Of a DNA stretch of 64,000 nucleotides, positions 1 to 8,762 are shown in pieces. Origin of the DNA: Botrimarina colliarenosi. Its GTDB lineage: Bacteria > Planctomycetota > Planctomycetia > Pirellulales > Lacipirellulaceae. The notes under the pieces are model-generated. The model did no database searches, was not told the origin of the DNA, and saw only the letters and a program-made list of their open reading frames with translations. The stretch lies in assembly GCF_007859955.1 (NCBI RefSeq), contig NZ_SJPR01000001.1, positions 389,806 through 453,805 on the forward strand, read 5' to 3'. The position numbers were made by a program, and so were the translations under genes. Numbering within the stretch: position 1 is the stretch's first letter; each line of letters opens with the position of its first letter.

Positions 1-54
1 GCGGACTACGACCGAGACAACCGACGACAGACCACTGACAACTGCCCCCCCAAC

Positions 55-366
55 ATGCCCACGTACGACTACGTCTGCGACGCGTGCGACCACGAGTTCG
101 AGCTCTTTCAGTCGATCAACGACTCGGTGAAGAAGAAGTGCCCCGAGTGCGGCAAATCGAAACTCCGCCGGCTGTTCGGCACGGGGGCGGCGGTAGTCTT
201 CAAGGGCTCGGGCTTCTACGAGACCGACTACCGCAGCGACTCGTACAAGAAGGCCGCGGAGAAGGACAAGAAGTCGGGCGAGCCGAAGTCCAGCGACTCT
301 AAGTCAGAGTCAAAGTCCGAGAGCAAGAGCGAGCCGAAGAAAGAAGCGAAGAAGCCCAAGAAGTAG
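55..366 (+). CDS. FmdB-family zinc ribbon protein
   Basis: Small 103-residue protein beginning MPTYDYVCDACDHEFE, the usual opening of the FmdB/CxxC_CXXC_SSSS family. Two CxxC pairs (CDAC near residue 8 and CPEC near residue 34) should bind one zinc. The family is linked by annotation to regulation of small-molecule transport or formamide use, but its real role is poorly known. After about residue 65 the chain becomes a low-complexity Lys/Glu/Ser tail (repeated KSES/KSEP units), probably disordered. The start directly follows a C-rich stretch with no clear ribosome binding site. The next gene, yacG, is on the same strand and is separated by a palindromic repeat. Family assignment is firm, function is not. 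Confidence 0.9.
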   Translation: MPTYDYVCDACDHEFELFQSINDSVKKKCPECGKSKLRRLFGTGAAVVFKGSGFYETDYRSDSYKKAAEKDKKSGEPKSSDSKSESKSESKSEPKKEAKKPKK

Positions 367-368
367 GC

Positions 369-445
369 TCCGCTGTGCGGACCGTGGTTCGCTGCTTGAA
401 CCCTATTCGTCACACACTACCCATGAGAACGGTCCGCACAGCGGA
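369..445. repeat. 17-bp perfect inverted repeat between fmdB and yacG
   Basis: Positions 369-385 (TCCGCTGTGCGGACCGT) and 429-445 are exact reverse complements, with 43 bp between them. Each arm also holds a smaller self-complementary core (GTCCGC ACA GCGGAC). The element starts 3 bp after the fmdB stop and ends 8 bp before the yacG start, so a transcript spanning both genes could fold here. It looks like one of the short palindromic intergenic repeats that are common in this window. Confidence 0.75.
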
Positions 446-452
446 CCCTACC

Positions 453-632
453 ATGCGCTGCCCCCTCTGTGAAAAAGAGTTCGACCCCGCCGAATCGAAG
501 GCGATGCCGTTCTGCAGCGACCGCTGCAAGACGATCGACCTGGGGCGTTGGCTTGACGAGGGTTACTCGATGCCGCAGGACGCCGACCCTGACAGCGACG
601 CGGCGAACGACTGGCCCTTCAGCCTGTCCTGA
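453..632 (+). CDS. yacG: DNA gyrase inhibitor / zinc protein YacG
   Basis: A 59-residue protein of the YacG family. It has the four zinc-binding cysteines in the family spacing (C3, C6, C21, C25) and the conserved FCSDRCKTIDLGRWL segment, followed by an acidic tail ending in DWPFSLS. In E. coli YacG binds GyrB and inhibits gyrase; that role is transferred from the family. Earlier in-frame ATGs at 375 and 423 would add residues encoded by the palindromic repeat, so the ATG at 453, which gives the canonical MRCPLC start, is preferred. Confidence 0.9.
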   Translation: MRCPLCEKEFDPAESKAMPFCSDRCKTIDLGRWLDEGYSMPQDADPDSDAANDWPFSLS

Positions 633-679
633 GTCCCGCGACGCCCTCCGCCGCTTAAGCTCCGCCTCCTAAGACTGTT

Positions 680-1630
680 ATGGCACAGGACGAGTTGCCC
701 CGCCGCACGGACGTCGTCCGCGAAGTGGACTGGTTGGCGGTGGCGCCGTGGACCCTGCTGCTGCGTGCCCCCGGAGCGACACTCGGCTGGCCGCTGGTGA
801 TCGCCGCCCTCGGGTCGGTGCTCTTCGGATGGAACGGCGCCAATCTCTTGCCGGCCGCTCTCAATGTGCACAATGCGTGGGGCGCCGCATGGCGGGTCGC
901 AACCTCTTGGAACGATGGCGGCTCGCTTGGCTGGAACGCGCTGCGGCTCGGCGGTTGGTCGATCCTCGGGCTGCTGATCGTCGCTTTGTCGGCGGCCGAG
1001 CTGACGAAGGGGGAGAACCGTCGGTCGTTCGCCACGCTGCGGCGGGCGTTGGCCCGCTGGCCGCGTCTGTTGGGCGCGCTCACGCTGGTGCTGCTTCCCG
1101 CCGCGTTCCTGGCGATGTCGCTCTGGCTCTGCGGGTTGGCGATGGGCTCGTCGCTGTTGTCAACGCCGGCGTCGTTTCTCATGCCGCTTGCTTGGTGGCT
1201 GGGGGCGTTGCCGTTGGCGGCTCTCCTGGCCATCGCTGCGGTCGGATCGCCCCTTGCGATGGCGGCCATCGTGATCGACGACGCCGACGCCTTCGATGCC
1301 GCCAGCCGGATGTTCGCTTATACGACCCAACGTGTGCTGCTGCTCGTGTGGTGCGTCGTTGTTGCGACCGCCCTGGGCCTTGTCGCGGGGACGCTCGTCG
1401 AACTACTAATCGCCGGCGGGGTGAGCGTTCTGCAACCGCTCCTCGACGTCGAGCCGCCGGTCGAGTTAGCTGACCGCTTCGAGCTGTTGCACCGCGTGGC
1501 GATCCATGCGGTGCGGGGCTTCTATCCCGCCTACCTGTTCACCGCGTCGACCGCGATCTACCTAGTGCTCCGACGGCAAGTCGATGGCCAGCCGATGGAC
1601 GAGATCATTCAGCCCGCCGGCGACGCGTAG
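680..1630 (+). CDS. multi-pass membrane protein, unknown function
   Basis: A 316-residue protein with an N-terminal cytoplasmic stretch (MAQDELPRRTDVVREVDW) followed by roughly six hydrophobic segments, including ones near residues 35-55, 90-110, 130-160, 170-200, 225-255 and 280-300. The layout resembles the DUF4013/YIP1-like or glycerophosphodiester-phosphodiesterase-type membrane proteins found in planctomycetes, but no diagnostic motif is visible. Its 3' end overlaps the convergent gene at 1609-1965 by 22 bp. I do not recognise a specific function. Confidence 0.75.
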   Translation: MAQDELPRRTDVVREVDWLAVAPWTLLLRAPGATLGWPLVIAALGSVLFGWNGANLLPAALNVHNAWGAAWRVATSWNDGGSLGWNALRLGGWSILGLLIVALSAAELTKGENRRSFATLRRALARWPRLLGALTLVLLPAAFLAMSLWLCGLAMGSSLLSTPASFLMPLAWWLGALPLAALLAIAAVGSPLAMAAIVIDDADAFDAASRMFAYTTQRVLLLVWCVVVATALGLVAGTLVELLIAGGVSVLQPLLDVEPPVELADRFELLHRVAIHAVRGFYPAYLFTASTAIYLVLRRQVDGQPMDEIIQPAGDA

Positions 1631-1965
1631 GCCTTCAGCAACTCGGTCATCTGCTTGTAGAAATGGCCGCGGCTGACAACGTGGTCGAAGCCGCTCTCAC
1701 GGGCCATGTTGAGCTTCGCCTCGTGCACGTGGGGGCCGTAAGCCAAGAGCGTCGCCTGCGGCGCCGACTCTCGAACCGCCGCGATCCAACCGGGCAGGTC
1801 GGCGACCTTCGCCGTGAGATCGAGCGCCACGAACCGTGTTGTCTCGTCGGCAGCTCCCGCCGCGGCATTGGGGGCGACCGTCTGTAACCTGACGCCCGCC
1901 TGAGCCGCGGCGCCGTCGGCGGCGGAGGTCGCCATCAGGTCGGTCGTGACAAGCAGAGCGGTCAT
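1609..1965 (-). CDS. small receiver-like protein, unknown function
   Basis: A 118-residue protein with alternating beta/alpha character (MTALLVTTDLMATSAADG, then a TRFVALDLTA strand, LLAYGPHVHEAKLNMARESG, and a VVSRGHFYKQM end). The order is like a shortened response-regulator receiver or B12-binding-type Rossmann fold. The acidic phospho-acceptor pocket of true receivers is not convincing, so it may be a degenerate pseudo-receiver. It overlaps the convergent membrane protein gene by 22 bp at the 3' ends. The gene is likely real because the frame is clean and codon use is normal; the function is unassigned. Confidence 0.65.
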   Translation of the reverse strand: MTALLVTTDLMATSAADGAAAQAGVRLQTVAPNAAAGAADETTRFVALDLTAKVADLPGWIAAVRESAPQATLLAYGPHVHEAKLNMARESGFDHVVSRGHFYKQMTELLKAYASPAG

Positions 1966-2094
1966 GTGGGGCCTCCCCGCACTGCGTGCTGGGGCTCAAA
2001 GTCGATGAGTAATGGAGTGTGATGGGCGCCGGCGGGCTTCGAGCCTCAGCACGAAGTGCGAGGAGCGCCAGGACGACGGACTAGATCACCGGTC

Positions 2095-2442
2095 TTAAAT
2101 CGCCCCCGGCCCCGCCAGCCCGTCGCTAATCTGGTACGCCGCGTCCATCGGCAGCACGAGCAATTTGCCGTCGCCGATGTGCCCTTCTTTGCTCGTGCGG
2201 GCGTGCTCTTCGAGGCAGCGGATCGTTTGCTCGACGAAGTCGTCGTTGACAGCGATCTGAAGCTCGACCTTCCGCAACAAGTGCGACTCGTACTCGTGGC
2301 CGCGGTAGGTCTCAATATGGCCCCGTTGGCGGGCGAAACCCATCGCGTCGGCGACCGTGAGCCGCGTCACGCCGATCGAGGCGAGCGCTTCTTGGACCGC
2401 CTCCAGCTTGGTCGGCTGGATCACCGCGATGATAAGTTTCAT
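2095..2442 (-). CDS. P-II family nitrogen regulatory protein
   Basis: A 115-residue P-II signalling protein. The N-terminal MKLIIAVIQPTKLEAVQEAL, the T-loop YRGHEY containing Tyr51 at the classical uridylylation position, and the B-loop IGDGK are all present. P-II trimers bind ATP/ADP and 2-oxoglutarate and control nitrogen assimilation by touching partners such as AmtB, NtrB-type kinases or NAGK. Compared with E. coli GlnB there is a small insertion just before IGDGK (EEHARTSKEGH), and the C-terminal tail is short. No amtB or glnA lies next to it. It is 73 bp downstream of the metalloprotease gene on the same strand. Whether it is GlnB or GlnK type cannot be told from sequence alone. Confidence 0.93.
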   Translation of the reverse strand: MKLIIAVIQPTKLEAVQEALASIGVTRLTVADAMGFARQRGHIETYRGHEYESHLLRKVELQIAVNDDFVEQTIRCLEEHARTSKEGHIGDGKLLVLPMDAAYQISDGLAGPGAI

Positions 2443-2515
2443 GAGAGAGTCAACCGCTGCGCTGGGGGTTCGCCGAGCCCGCTGCGGGGCCGCTCCCCGC
2501 CACGGGCCACTCCCG

Positions 2516-5395
2516 TTACGGCCTAGGGTAACCCTGCGGCGCCACGGCCGACAACGGCGCCCCGCCGCTGAGGTCGCGGGCCGCCTCGGCGGCGGGCTCC
2601 TTGCCCATCATCAAGAAGTTCAGCAGCGACCCGCCGCCCGCCTGCTCGAAGACCCGGTCGGTCTCGAGCGTTTTGCGGATGCGGTCGGACGCCTCTCGGA
2701 GGTGCGCCTCGCTGTAGCGGTCGAGCTTGGGCTCGTCCTCCAGAACGAGGTCGATCTCCTTCTTGAGGTCCGCCAACTCGGCGTAGGCGAGCGTCTGGCA
2801 GTCTTCCGGCGCCGAGGTGCGGTCGAGCGCCAAACGGGCCAGCCGGGCCAGGTAGCTCCGTTGTAGGTTGCGGCGGAGGCTGCTCACCAACGGCTTGCGG
2901 TTGGTGTATTCGGCGTCCTCTTTCACGTCCTTCAGTTCGGCGAAGATCGAGCCGCTGAGGGTTGTCAGCAGGTCGGCGACGGTCATCGCGTTGGCGTCGT
3001 CCTCGGCGACCTTCATCTCGTTGTCGTGCAGCCGCGTCAGCGTCAACGACCCCATCAACTGGTCGAGGGTCCGGTCCTGCAGCAGACGGATCGTGGCGTG
3101 GACCGGGTAGTCGATCCGCGACGTGTCGTCGGCCCCCCAGTGCGACCACCGCGACGGGAGCATCTTGTTGTAGAGGCTCGCCGGGATGTCGAAGGGCTTG
3201 TCACTGAACATCTGGTCGGAAACCAGCTGCAGCGCCTCGCGTTGCTGCTTGCCGTCAACCAACTTGAAGGGATCGGGCGCGTCGGCGTCACCCTTGTGCG
3301 AGCGGCTGACATAGAGACCGCCGACATAGCGAGACGCGTTGAAGACCGAGTTCATGTGGGTGCTGAGCAGCACGCCAAAGGCCTGGCGGGCCTTCTGGTA
3401 GCCCTCGCCCTCGTCGACCATGTCCTCGATGATGCGCGGCATCGATTCGGCGACAAGCTCGGCCTGGATCTTGGCGTACTCGACGAGGTCGTCGCCGAAG
3501 TCGAACCGGCGGCTGTGCGGGTCGGGGTCGATGCCACGGGTGTCGTCGTCGGTGCTGAAGGCGTGCCCGCGTTCGCCGCTGCGGGCGGCGATCTCGGCGA
3601 GCCCCTTCTTCTCATCCTTGAGCGGCTTGTAGCCGTACTCGATGGCCCAGTAATCGTAGGGGCCGATGGTCGTGGTGTAGAAGTCGCCCTGCTTCATCCG
3701 CTCGGGGACCAGGAACACCGGCGCGTAGTCCATCACCGACGCGACAAGGCCCTCCTTGCGGACCTTCTCAACGTCGAGCGCCTCCTCGATCGAGTGGAGC
3801 GTGCTCGCCTTGAAGTTGTGCCGCAGGCCTAGGGTGTGGCCCACCTCGTGCATCGTGACCTCTTTGAGGCCTTGGTTGATGAGCTTGTCGAGGTCGTCCG
3901 ACGAGCGCTTGCGTGTCGCGGCGATGGTGGCGGCGAAGGCGAACTGCCGCGACGCGCCGCCGAGCAGGTTGCAGCTGCAGCGGCCGTCGTGGCTGTGGGC
4001 GCGCAGGCGGGCGGGGAGCGCCTCTTGCTGGGCGTAGTAGCTCTCCAGCTCGATCGGGCCGCCGGTCAGCAGCTCGATCCCTTGCGGCGTGAAGTACTCG
4101 TACTCCTGCTTCCAGAACTGGAGGAAGTCGGCGTCGAAAATGATGTCGGCGTCGAGGATCTCGCCCGTCATCGGGTTGACGCGCGACGGGCCCATCGCGA
4201 AGCCGGCGCCAGAGGTGATCCAGCGGAACGTGTTGTAGTTGATGTCGCCCGGGTCCCAGTCGGCGTCGTTCTGCTGCTGTTCGACCTCGATGGCGTTGTA
4301 GAAGCCGGCCTTCTCGAAGGCCTTGTTCCATTCTTCGAGGCCGTCACGGATCGGCTTGCGGTAGGCGAAGGGGATCGTCTTCTCGAGCCAGAACTTGATC
4401 GGGTGCTTGGGCGTCGAGATTTCGGCCGACTCGTCGACCTTCTGCAGGTTCCAGCGGTTGATGTAGCGGACAAAGCGGTCGTCGGGGTCTTCTTTGGAGA
4501 AGTCCTTCACGGCGGTCAGGAAGTACCCGATACGGTCGTCCGCCTCACGCGGCTTGTAGTCGGTCGAGGGGAGGCGGCTGATCGAGTAGTGCACGTTGAT
4601 CGTCGCGGCCCGCGAATCGGCGACGGTCTCGAGGTACACGTAACCACTCGACGCGTAGGTCGCGGCGACCTGGATCTCGACGTTCTTCGGGTAGCCCCGC
4701 ACCTCGGACCAACTGCTCCGCTGGCGATTGAACGAGAAGCCGGGCAGCACCTGGCTGATCTGTGGCAGGTCGGTGAAGAAGACCGCCGAGAGGTCGACGA
4801 GGTACGAACCGCCCGAGCCACGCGTCGCGATCGGCAGGCTGAAGAGGATGCTGTCGGTGTAGGCGAGCTTCACCGCTTCGGCGGTCGGCGTGCCCGACTT
4901 CGCCTTGAACCGCACGTTGCGGCGGACGACGTGGATGTTGTCGCCCTCTTTGCGGAATTGCCAGACCCAGTTGTCGTCGTAGTTCCAGCTGTAGCCGCCC
5001 AGCAGCGGCAGCTGGCCGATGCCCTTGGCGATCGTAATCAGGACGACAAAGTCCTTATCGAGGTCGGACGACTTCAGCTCGGCGTAGAGTTTGGTGTCGG
5101 ACTGGTGCAGGGTGATCAGGCCCTCGACCTTCTTGGTGTCCGCCAGGACCTTGGAGAGCGGCGGGTACTTCGGCTTCGAGTCGCTCGACGAATCGCTGCT
5201 CGACGACTTCGAGGCGTCTTTCGAATCGCTCGCCTCGGCGGAGACCGGCGTCGCGGCCTTGGCGTCGTCGCTCTTCTCCTCGGCAGCCTTAGTCTCGTCG
5301 GCGCGGGCCCGATTCAGCGGACCGGCGGCAACAACCAAAACGGCAACGACCGAGAGCGCGCGAAAGGCGTGTCGGCGGAACGAAACAAGCGACAT
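2516..5395 (-). CDS. exported zinc metalloprotease, DUF5117/DUF5118 type
   Basis: A 959-residue exported protein. The signal peptide is roughly residues 1-33 (MSLVSFRRHAFRALSVVAVL, then alanine-rich), followed by a Ser/Asp/Lys-rich linker. The core carries the metzincin motif HEVGHTLGLRH at residues 516-526: His516, His520 and His526 would bind zinc and Glu517 is the catalytic base. The N-terminal part (FVVLITIAKG, VWQFRKEG) and the region around the motif match the large zinc-dependent metalloproteases with DUF5117/DUF4953/DUF5118 domains found in Bacteroidetes and Planctomycetes. The frame stays open 53 codons upstream, but the ATG at 5395 gives the signal peptide and is preferred. Substrate is unknown; location is probably periplasmic or outside the cell. 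Confidence 0.9.
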   Translation of the reverse strand: MSLVSFRRHAFRALSVVAVLVVAAGPLNRARADETKAAEEKSDDAKAATPVSAEASDSKDASKSSSSDSSSDSKPKYPPLSKVLADTKKVEGLITLHQSDTKLYAELKSSDLDKDFVVLITIAKGIGQLPLLGGYSWNYDDNWVWQFRKEGDNIHVVRRNVRFKAKSGTPTAEAVKLAYTDSILFSLPIATRGSGGSYLVDLSAVFFTDLPQISQVLPGFSFNRQRSSWSEVRGYPKNVEIQVAATYASSGYVYLETVADSRAATINVHYSISRLPSTDYKPREADDRIGYFLTAVKDFSKEDPDDRFVRYINRWNLQKVDESAEISTPKHPIKFWLEKTIPFAYRKPIRDGLEEWNKAFEKAGFYNAIEVEQQQNDADWDPGDINYNTFRWITSGAGFAMGPSRVNPMTGEILDADIIFDADFLQFWKQEYEYFTPQGIELLTGGPIELESYYAQQEALPARLRAHSHDGRCSCNLLGGASRQFAFAATIAATRKRSSDDLDKLINQGLKEVTMHEVGHTLGLRHNFKASTLHSIEEALDVEKVRKEGLVASVMDYAPVFLVPERMKQGDFYTTTIGPYDYWAIEYGYKPLKDEKKGLAEIAARSGERGHAFSTDDDTRGIDPDPHSRRFDFGDDLVEYAKIQAELVAESMPRIIEDMVDEGEGYQKARQAFGVLLSTHMNSVFNASRYVGGLYVSRSHKGDADAPDPFKLVDGKQQREALQLVSDQMFSDKPFDIPASLYNKMLPSRWSHWGADDTSRIDYPVHATIRLLQDRTLDQLMGSLTLTRLHDNEMKVAEDDANAMTVADLLTTLSGSIFAELKDVKEDAEYTNRKPLVSSLRRNLQRSYLARLARLALDRTSAPEDCQTLAYAELADLKKEIDLVLEDEPKLDRYSEAHLREASDRIRKTLETDRVFEQAGGGSLLNFLMMGKEPAAEAARDLSGGAPLSAVAPQGYPRP

Positions 5396-5591
5396 AGTGG
5401 GGCTCGAACCGAGGGGGAGGGCTGCAGACCGGCGCGACGCTGCGGCGTTGGGGACGGTCGTTAGGATTGGCGCCAACTGAATAATAGGACGCGGGGCCGC
5501 CTGCGGGAGTCCCGAAGTATACCCCATTGTGCCTTGTTTGCTCGACCCGCGCAAGCTTCCTGGGCGTTACAGGCCGAACGGACCCGTCGTA

Positions 5592-6599
5592 ATGCGACTA
5601 CCCGAAACGATCCGCAATTCGATCGAAGAACGGTTGTTCCCCCGCGAACCGACCGGGCCGGCCGCGGCTTGGGCGCCAGCGTCGGGCGGGCTGAGCCGGG
5701 CGTCGGTCTGGCGCGTCAGCCGCGGCGGCGACGCCTACGCCGTCCGCTGGTGGGGGGCGGGCGTCGATCCCGAACATCTTACCTGGATTATTAATACGCT
5801 CAGAGCGGCGAAGAGTTCCGGCTTAGCTTTTGTCGCCGCGCCGATTGCTTGGGGTGTTGAGTGGCGGGAGGGCGCCGTCGGCCATTGGGAGGCGGCCCCC
5901 TGGATGCCGGGCGAACCGGTCGCAGCGGGCGACGCCCTCGAGGCGGAGATCAGCGTGGCGGCGGAGGGCCTGGCTCGATTTCACCATCAACTCGCAAGCG
6001 GCGACGGGCAACTCGCCAACGGCGCGGGGTCCATACCGCCTGCGTCGTCACCCTTTGCCGAGCGGTTCGACCGGGTCGCCTCGCTGCCGACGAACCCGCC
6101 AATCAGTCGAGAGCTGGCAGGGGCGTGGCCCGAACTCGAACCCATCGCACGTCGACTTCCCGCGGCAGCCGTAGCAGCGGCATCGGCGCTCCGACCGTTC
6201 GCCACGCTGCCTTGCGACCGCCAGCCGGTCCACGGCGATGCCCGGCCCGAGCACTTTCTCGTCGAACGGGGGGTTCTCGCCGGTCTCGTCGACTTCGGGG
6301 CGATGCGGCGTGATTCGGTGCTAGCAGATGTTGCGAGGTTGGCCGGCGAGTGGGCGGCGGGCGATCCCGAACGCCGCGACTACCCCGAACGCCGCGACTA
6401 CGTGGTTGGCTGCTACGAAACAGCCAGCGGGCAACACCTCGACCGGAGGGCGGTGGCGGCCCTCGACCTTGCCGGGGCGGTCCTCTCGGCGGCCAATTGG
6501 CTCCGCTGGCTCGGCGAATCGGGCGTCGGCGCACCGAGCGATAGCGAGCTCGTCCGCGGGCGGCTGCGGTCGATTGCGTCTCGGTTGGGTAAACCGTGA
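5592..6599 (+). CDS. aminoglycoside phosphotransferase-like kinase
   Basis: A 335-residue protein of the APH/choline-kinase-like fold. The catalytic loop is HGDARPEH at residues 214-221 and the metal-binding DFG is at 234-236. The usual loop is HGDxxxxN, so His221 replaces the expected Asn; many planctomycete homologues are annotated only as phosphotransferase family protein. The N-lobe has the GLSRASVWRV and YAVRWW stretches that would form the nucleotide-binding sheet. The start at 5592 gives MRLPETIRNS; the 21 codons before it look non-coding. A 17-bp stretch is duplicated at about 6367-6402 and gives PERRDY twice. Substrate unknown. Confidence 0.75.
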   Translation: MRLPETIRNSIEERLFPREPTGPAAAWAPASGGLSRASVWRVSRGGDAYAVRWWGAGVDPEHLTWIINTLRAAKSSGLAFVAAPIAWGVEWREGAVGHWEAAPWMPGEPVAAGDALEAEISVAAEGLARFHHQLASGDGQLANGAGSIPPASSPFAERFDRVASLPTNPPISRELAGAWPELEPIARRLPAAAVAAASALRPFATLPCDRQPVHGDARPEHFLVERGVLAGLVDFGAMRRDSVLADVARLAGEWAAGDPERRDYPERRDYVVGCYETASGQHLDRRAVAALDLAGAVLSAANWLRWLGESGVGAPSDSELVRGRLRSIASRLGKP

Positions 6600-6789
6600 T
6601 TCGCTGGGACAACCGTGAGCTAACGCACCCTCCACGGGGGCGTGGGCGACCCATGGTGCTCGACGGCGAACCGTCGGTAGCGGCGTTGCGTCGAAGGGGC
6701 ATTGGCTGGGATAGTCTCCGCCTGCCTAGAATGCCCTACCACCGCTCAAGCCGCCGCCATTTGGCGCTGGCCTCCTGGAGTCTCGTCCG

Positions 6790-8733
6790 ATGACGCTCGC
6801 CCGCCCGTTAATTCTCCCCCTCTTCCTGGTGGCGTTGGTCGCCGCGCCGGCTGCGGCGCAGCTGCAGTTCGACCCAAGTGGTGGCGCGTTTGGGGTTGGC
6901 GGTGGCGAGTTCGGGTTCGATCCGCTCGCCGGCGAGGTCGATACGGCCGATCTAGTGAAGCTCGGCGCCCGATTCGCTCCGGCCGGCAACGGCGCCCCGG
7001 CGATGATCGAGGTAACCGCCAAGATCGCCGAGGGCTATCACATTTTCTCAGTCACCCAACCGCCGGGCGGCCCACAGCGGACCAGCCTTAAACTAAACGC
7101 CCCCAGCAGCGCCCGCCTCGCCGGCCCCTGGGTCGCCGACCCGGCGCCCAAGACGCACGTCGATCAAGAGATCTGGGTCGGCCTGCCCATCGAAGAGCAC
7201 TTCGGCACCGTCACCTGGCGGGCGCCGATCGAGCTGCCAGCGGGCGTCGATCCGGCGACGCTGACGGTATCTGGCGTCGCCAACATGCAGGCCTGCACCG
7301 AGACCGCCTGCCACGCCATTGATGGGGCGACGTTCACGGCAGAGCAGGTCGAACCAGGCGCCATTCCCTTTGGCGCAAGCGAAGGGCCGCAACCGACCCA
7401 GCCGCTTGTGCCGGGGGAGTCGCCGTTGACCGGCACGGCGACATCGCCGCCACCTAAGGCGGTGACGCTCACCAGCCTCCTGCCAATCCTCGGCGCGGCG
7501 TTTGTCGGCGGCCTGATCCTCAACCTGATGCCGTGTGTGCTGCCGGTGATTGGTTTGAAAGTGCTGTCGTTCGCCGAGCAGGCGGGTCACCAACGCGGCA
7601 AGGTCTTGGCGATGAACCTCGCCTACACGGCGGGGTTGATGAGCGTGTTTATCCTGCTGGCGGCACTGGCGGCGTTCGCCGGATATGGGTGGGGTGAGCT
7701 GTTCACCTACGGCTGGTTCAAGATCGGGATGGTCGTCTTCGTGTTCGCGATGGCGCTCAGCTTTCTGGGCGTTTGGGAAATCCCGATCCCGGGCTTCGCC
7801 GGTGGCCGCGGCGCCAACAAGTTGCAGCAGAAAGAAGGCTACGCCGGCGCCTTCTTCAAGGGCGTGTTCACGACCGTGCTGGCGACGCCATGCAGCGGGC
7901 CGTTCCTGGGACCGGCGATCGGCTTCACGCTGGGTCAACCCACCGCGATCACGTTCCTGATCTTTGGCGCGATCGGATTGGGGATGGCGTCGCCCTACTT
8001 GCTGATCGGCGTCTTCCCGAGTCTCGTGAAGTCGTTGCCGAAGCCCGGCGCTTGGATGGAGACCTTCAAGCAATTGATGGGTTTCGTTCTGATGGCGACG
8101 GTTGTCTACCTGGTGTGGCTGGTGTCCGAGGAGCAGCGGATGCCCATGCTGGCGACGCTCGTCGCGGTCGCGTTCGCCTGCTGGTGGATTGGTTCGACGC
8201 CGATCACCGCCAGCACCGGTAAGAAATCGACGGCGTGGCTCGGCGGGTTGGCGACAGCCGGTTTGATCGGCATCGTCGCGTTTACGCAGATGGGACCCAG
8301 CGACTACGAGCTCGCTTGGCGGCCGTTCACGCCGGAGAAGCTGTCCGCCGCCAAGACCAAGGGCGAGACCATCCTGGTTGATTTCACGGCCAACTGGTGC
8401 GCGACTTGTCAGGTGAATTCGCGTTTGGCGATCAACACCCAGCGCGTCAAGCAAGTCGTCGAGGCGAATAACGTCACGCCCCTGCTGGCCGACTGGTCCG
8501 ACCGTGGCCCGGCGATCCGCGAGACGCTCGAGGCATTCGGCAGCCGCAGCATCCCCTTCCTGGCGATCTTCCCGGCGGACCGTCCCAACGAGCCGATCCT
8601 GCTCCCCGACCTGATCACCGAGCGGCAGCTGCTCGAAGCCCTCGCCGAAGCCGGCGCTACCCAGAGCAACGCGGCGGCGACGGTGATGCCCGAGATCGAG
8701 ATCGGCGAGGCGACTTCGGCGACTTTTCGCTAA
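6790..8733 (+). CDS. DsbD-type thiol:disulfide interchange protein
   Basis: A 647-residue protein with the full three-part DsbD layout: signal peptide (about 1-24), periplasmic N-terminal domain, a central membrane domain of about eight helices, and a C-terminal thioredoxin-like domain. All three redox pairs are visible: C169/C174 (ACTETAC) in the N domain, C249 (LMPCVLP) and C368 (TPCSGP) in the membrane domain, and the WCATC pair C537/C540. DsbD carries electrons from cytoplasmic thioredoxin across the membrane to periplasmic partners, for example in cytochrome c maturation or isomerase reduction. Two small CxxCH proteins are encoded about 50 kb away. A 67-residue Gly/Pro-rich linker separates the N domain from the membrane core. 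Confidence 0.93.
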   Translation: MTLARPLILPLFLVALVAAPAAAQLQFDPSGGAFGVGGGEFGFDPLAGEVDTADLVKLGARFAPAGNGAPAMIEVTAKIAEGYHIFSVTQPPGGPQRTSLKLNAPSSARLAGPWVADPAPKTHVDQEIWVGLPIEEHFGTVTWRAPIELPAGVDPATLTVSGVANMQACTETACHAIDGATFTAEQVEPGAIPFGASEGPQPTQPLVPGESPLTGTATSPPPKAVTLTSLLPILGAAFVGGLILNLMPCVLPVIGLKVLSFAEQAGHQRGKVLAMNLAYTAGLMSVFILLAALAAFAGYGWGELFTYGWFKIGMVVFVFAMALSFLGVWEIPIPGFAGGRGANKLQQKEGYAGAFFKGVFTTVLATPCSGPFLGPAIGFTLGQPTAITFLIFGAIGLGMASPYLLIGVFPSLVKSLPKPGAWMETFKQLMGFVLMATVVYLVWLVSEEQRMPMLATLVAVAFACWWIGSTPITASTGKKSTAWLGGLATAGLIGIVAFTQMGPSDYELAWRPFTPEKLSAAKTKGETILVDFTANWCATCQVNSRLAINTQRVKQVVEANNVTPLLADWSDRGPAIRETLEAFGSRSIPFLAIFPADRPNEPILLPDLITERQLLEALAEAGATQSNAAATVMPEIEIGEATSATFR

Positions 8734-8762
8734 ACGACGGCTCATGAGGTAAGATTAGCGCC

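Noticed and set aside
3836..5464. Long plus-strand open frame (542 codons) opposite the metalloprotease
   Set aside because: It is an antisense shadow created by high-GC codon bias; the opposite strand has the signal peptide and zinc motif.
7093..8745. Long minus-strand open frame opposite dsbD
   Set aside because: Arg/Gln/His-rich shadow; the plus strand carries all DsbD redox motifs.
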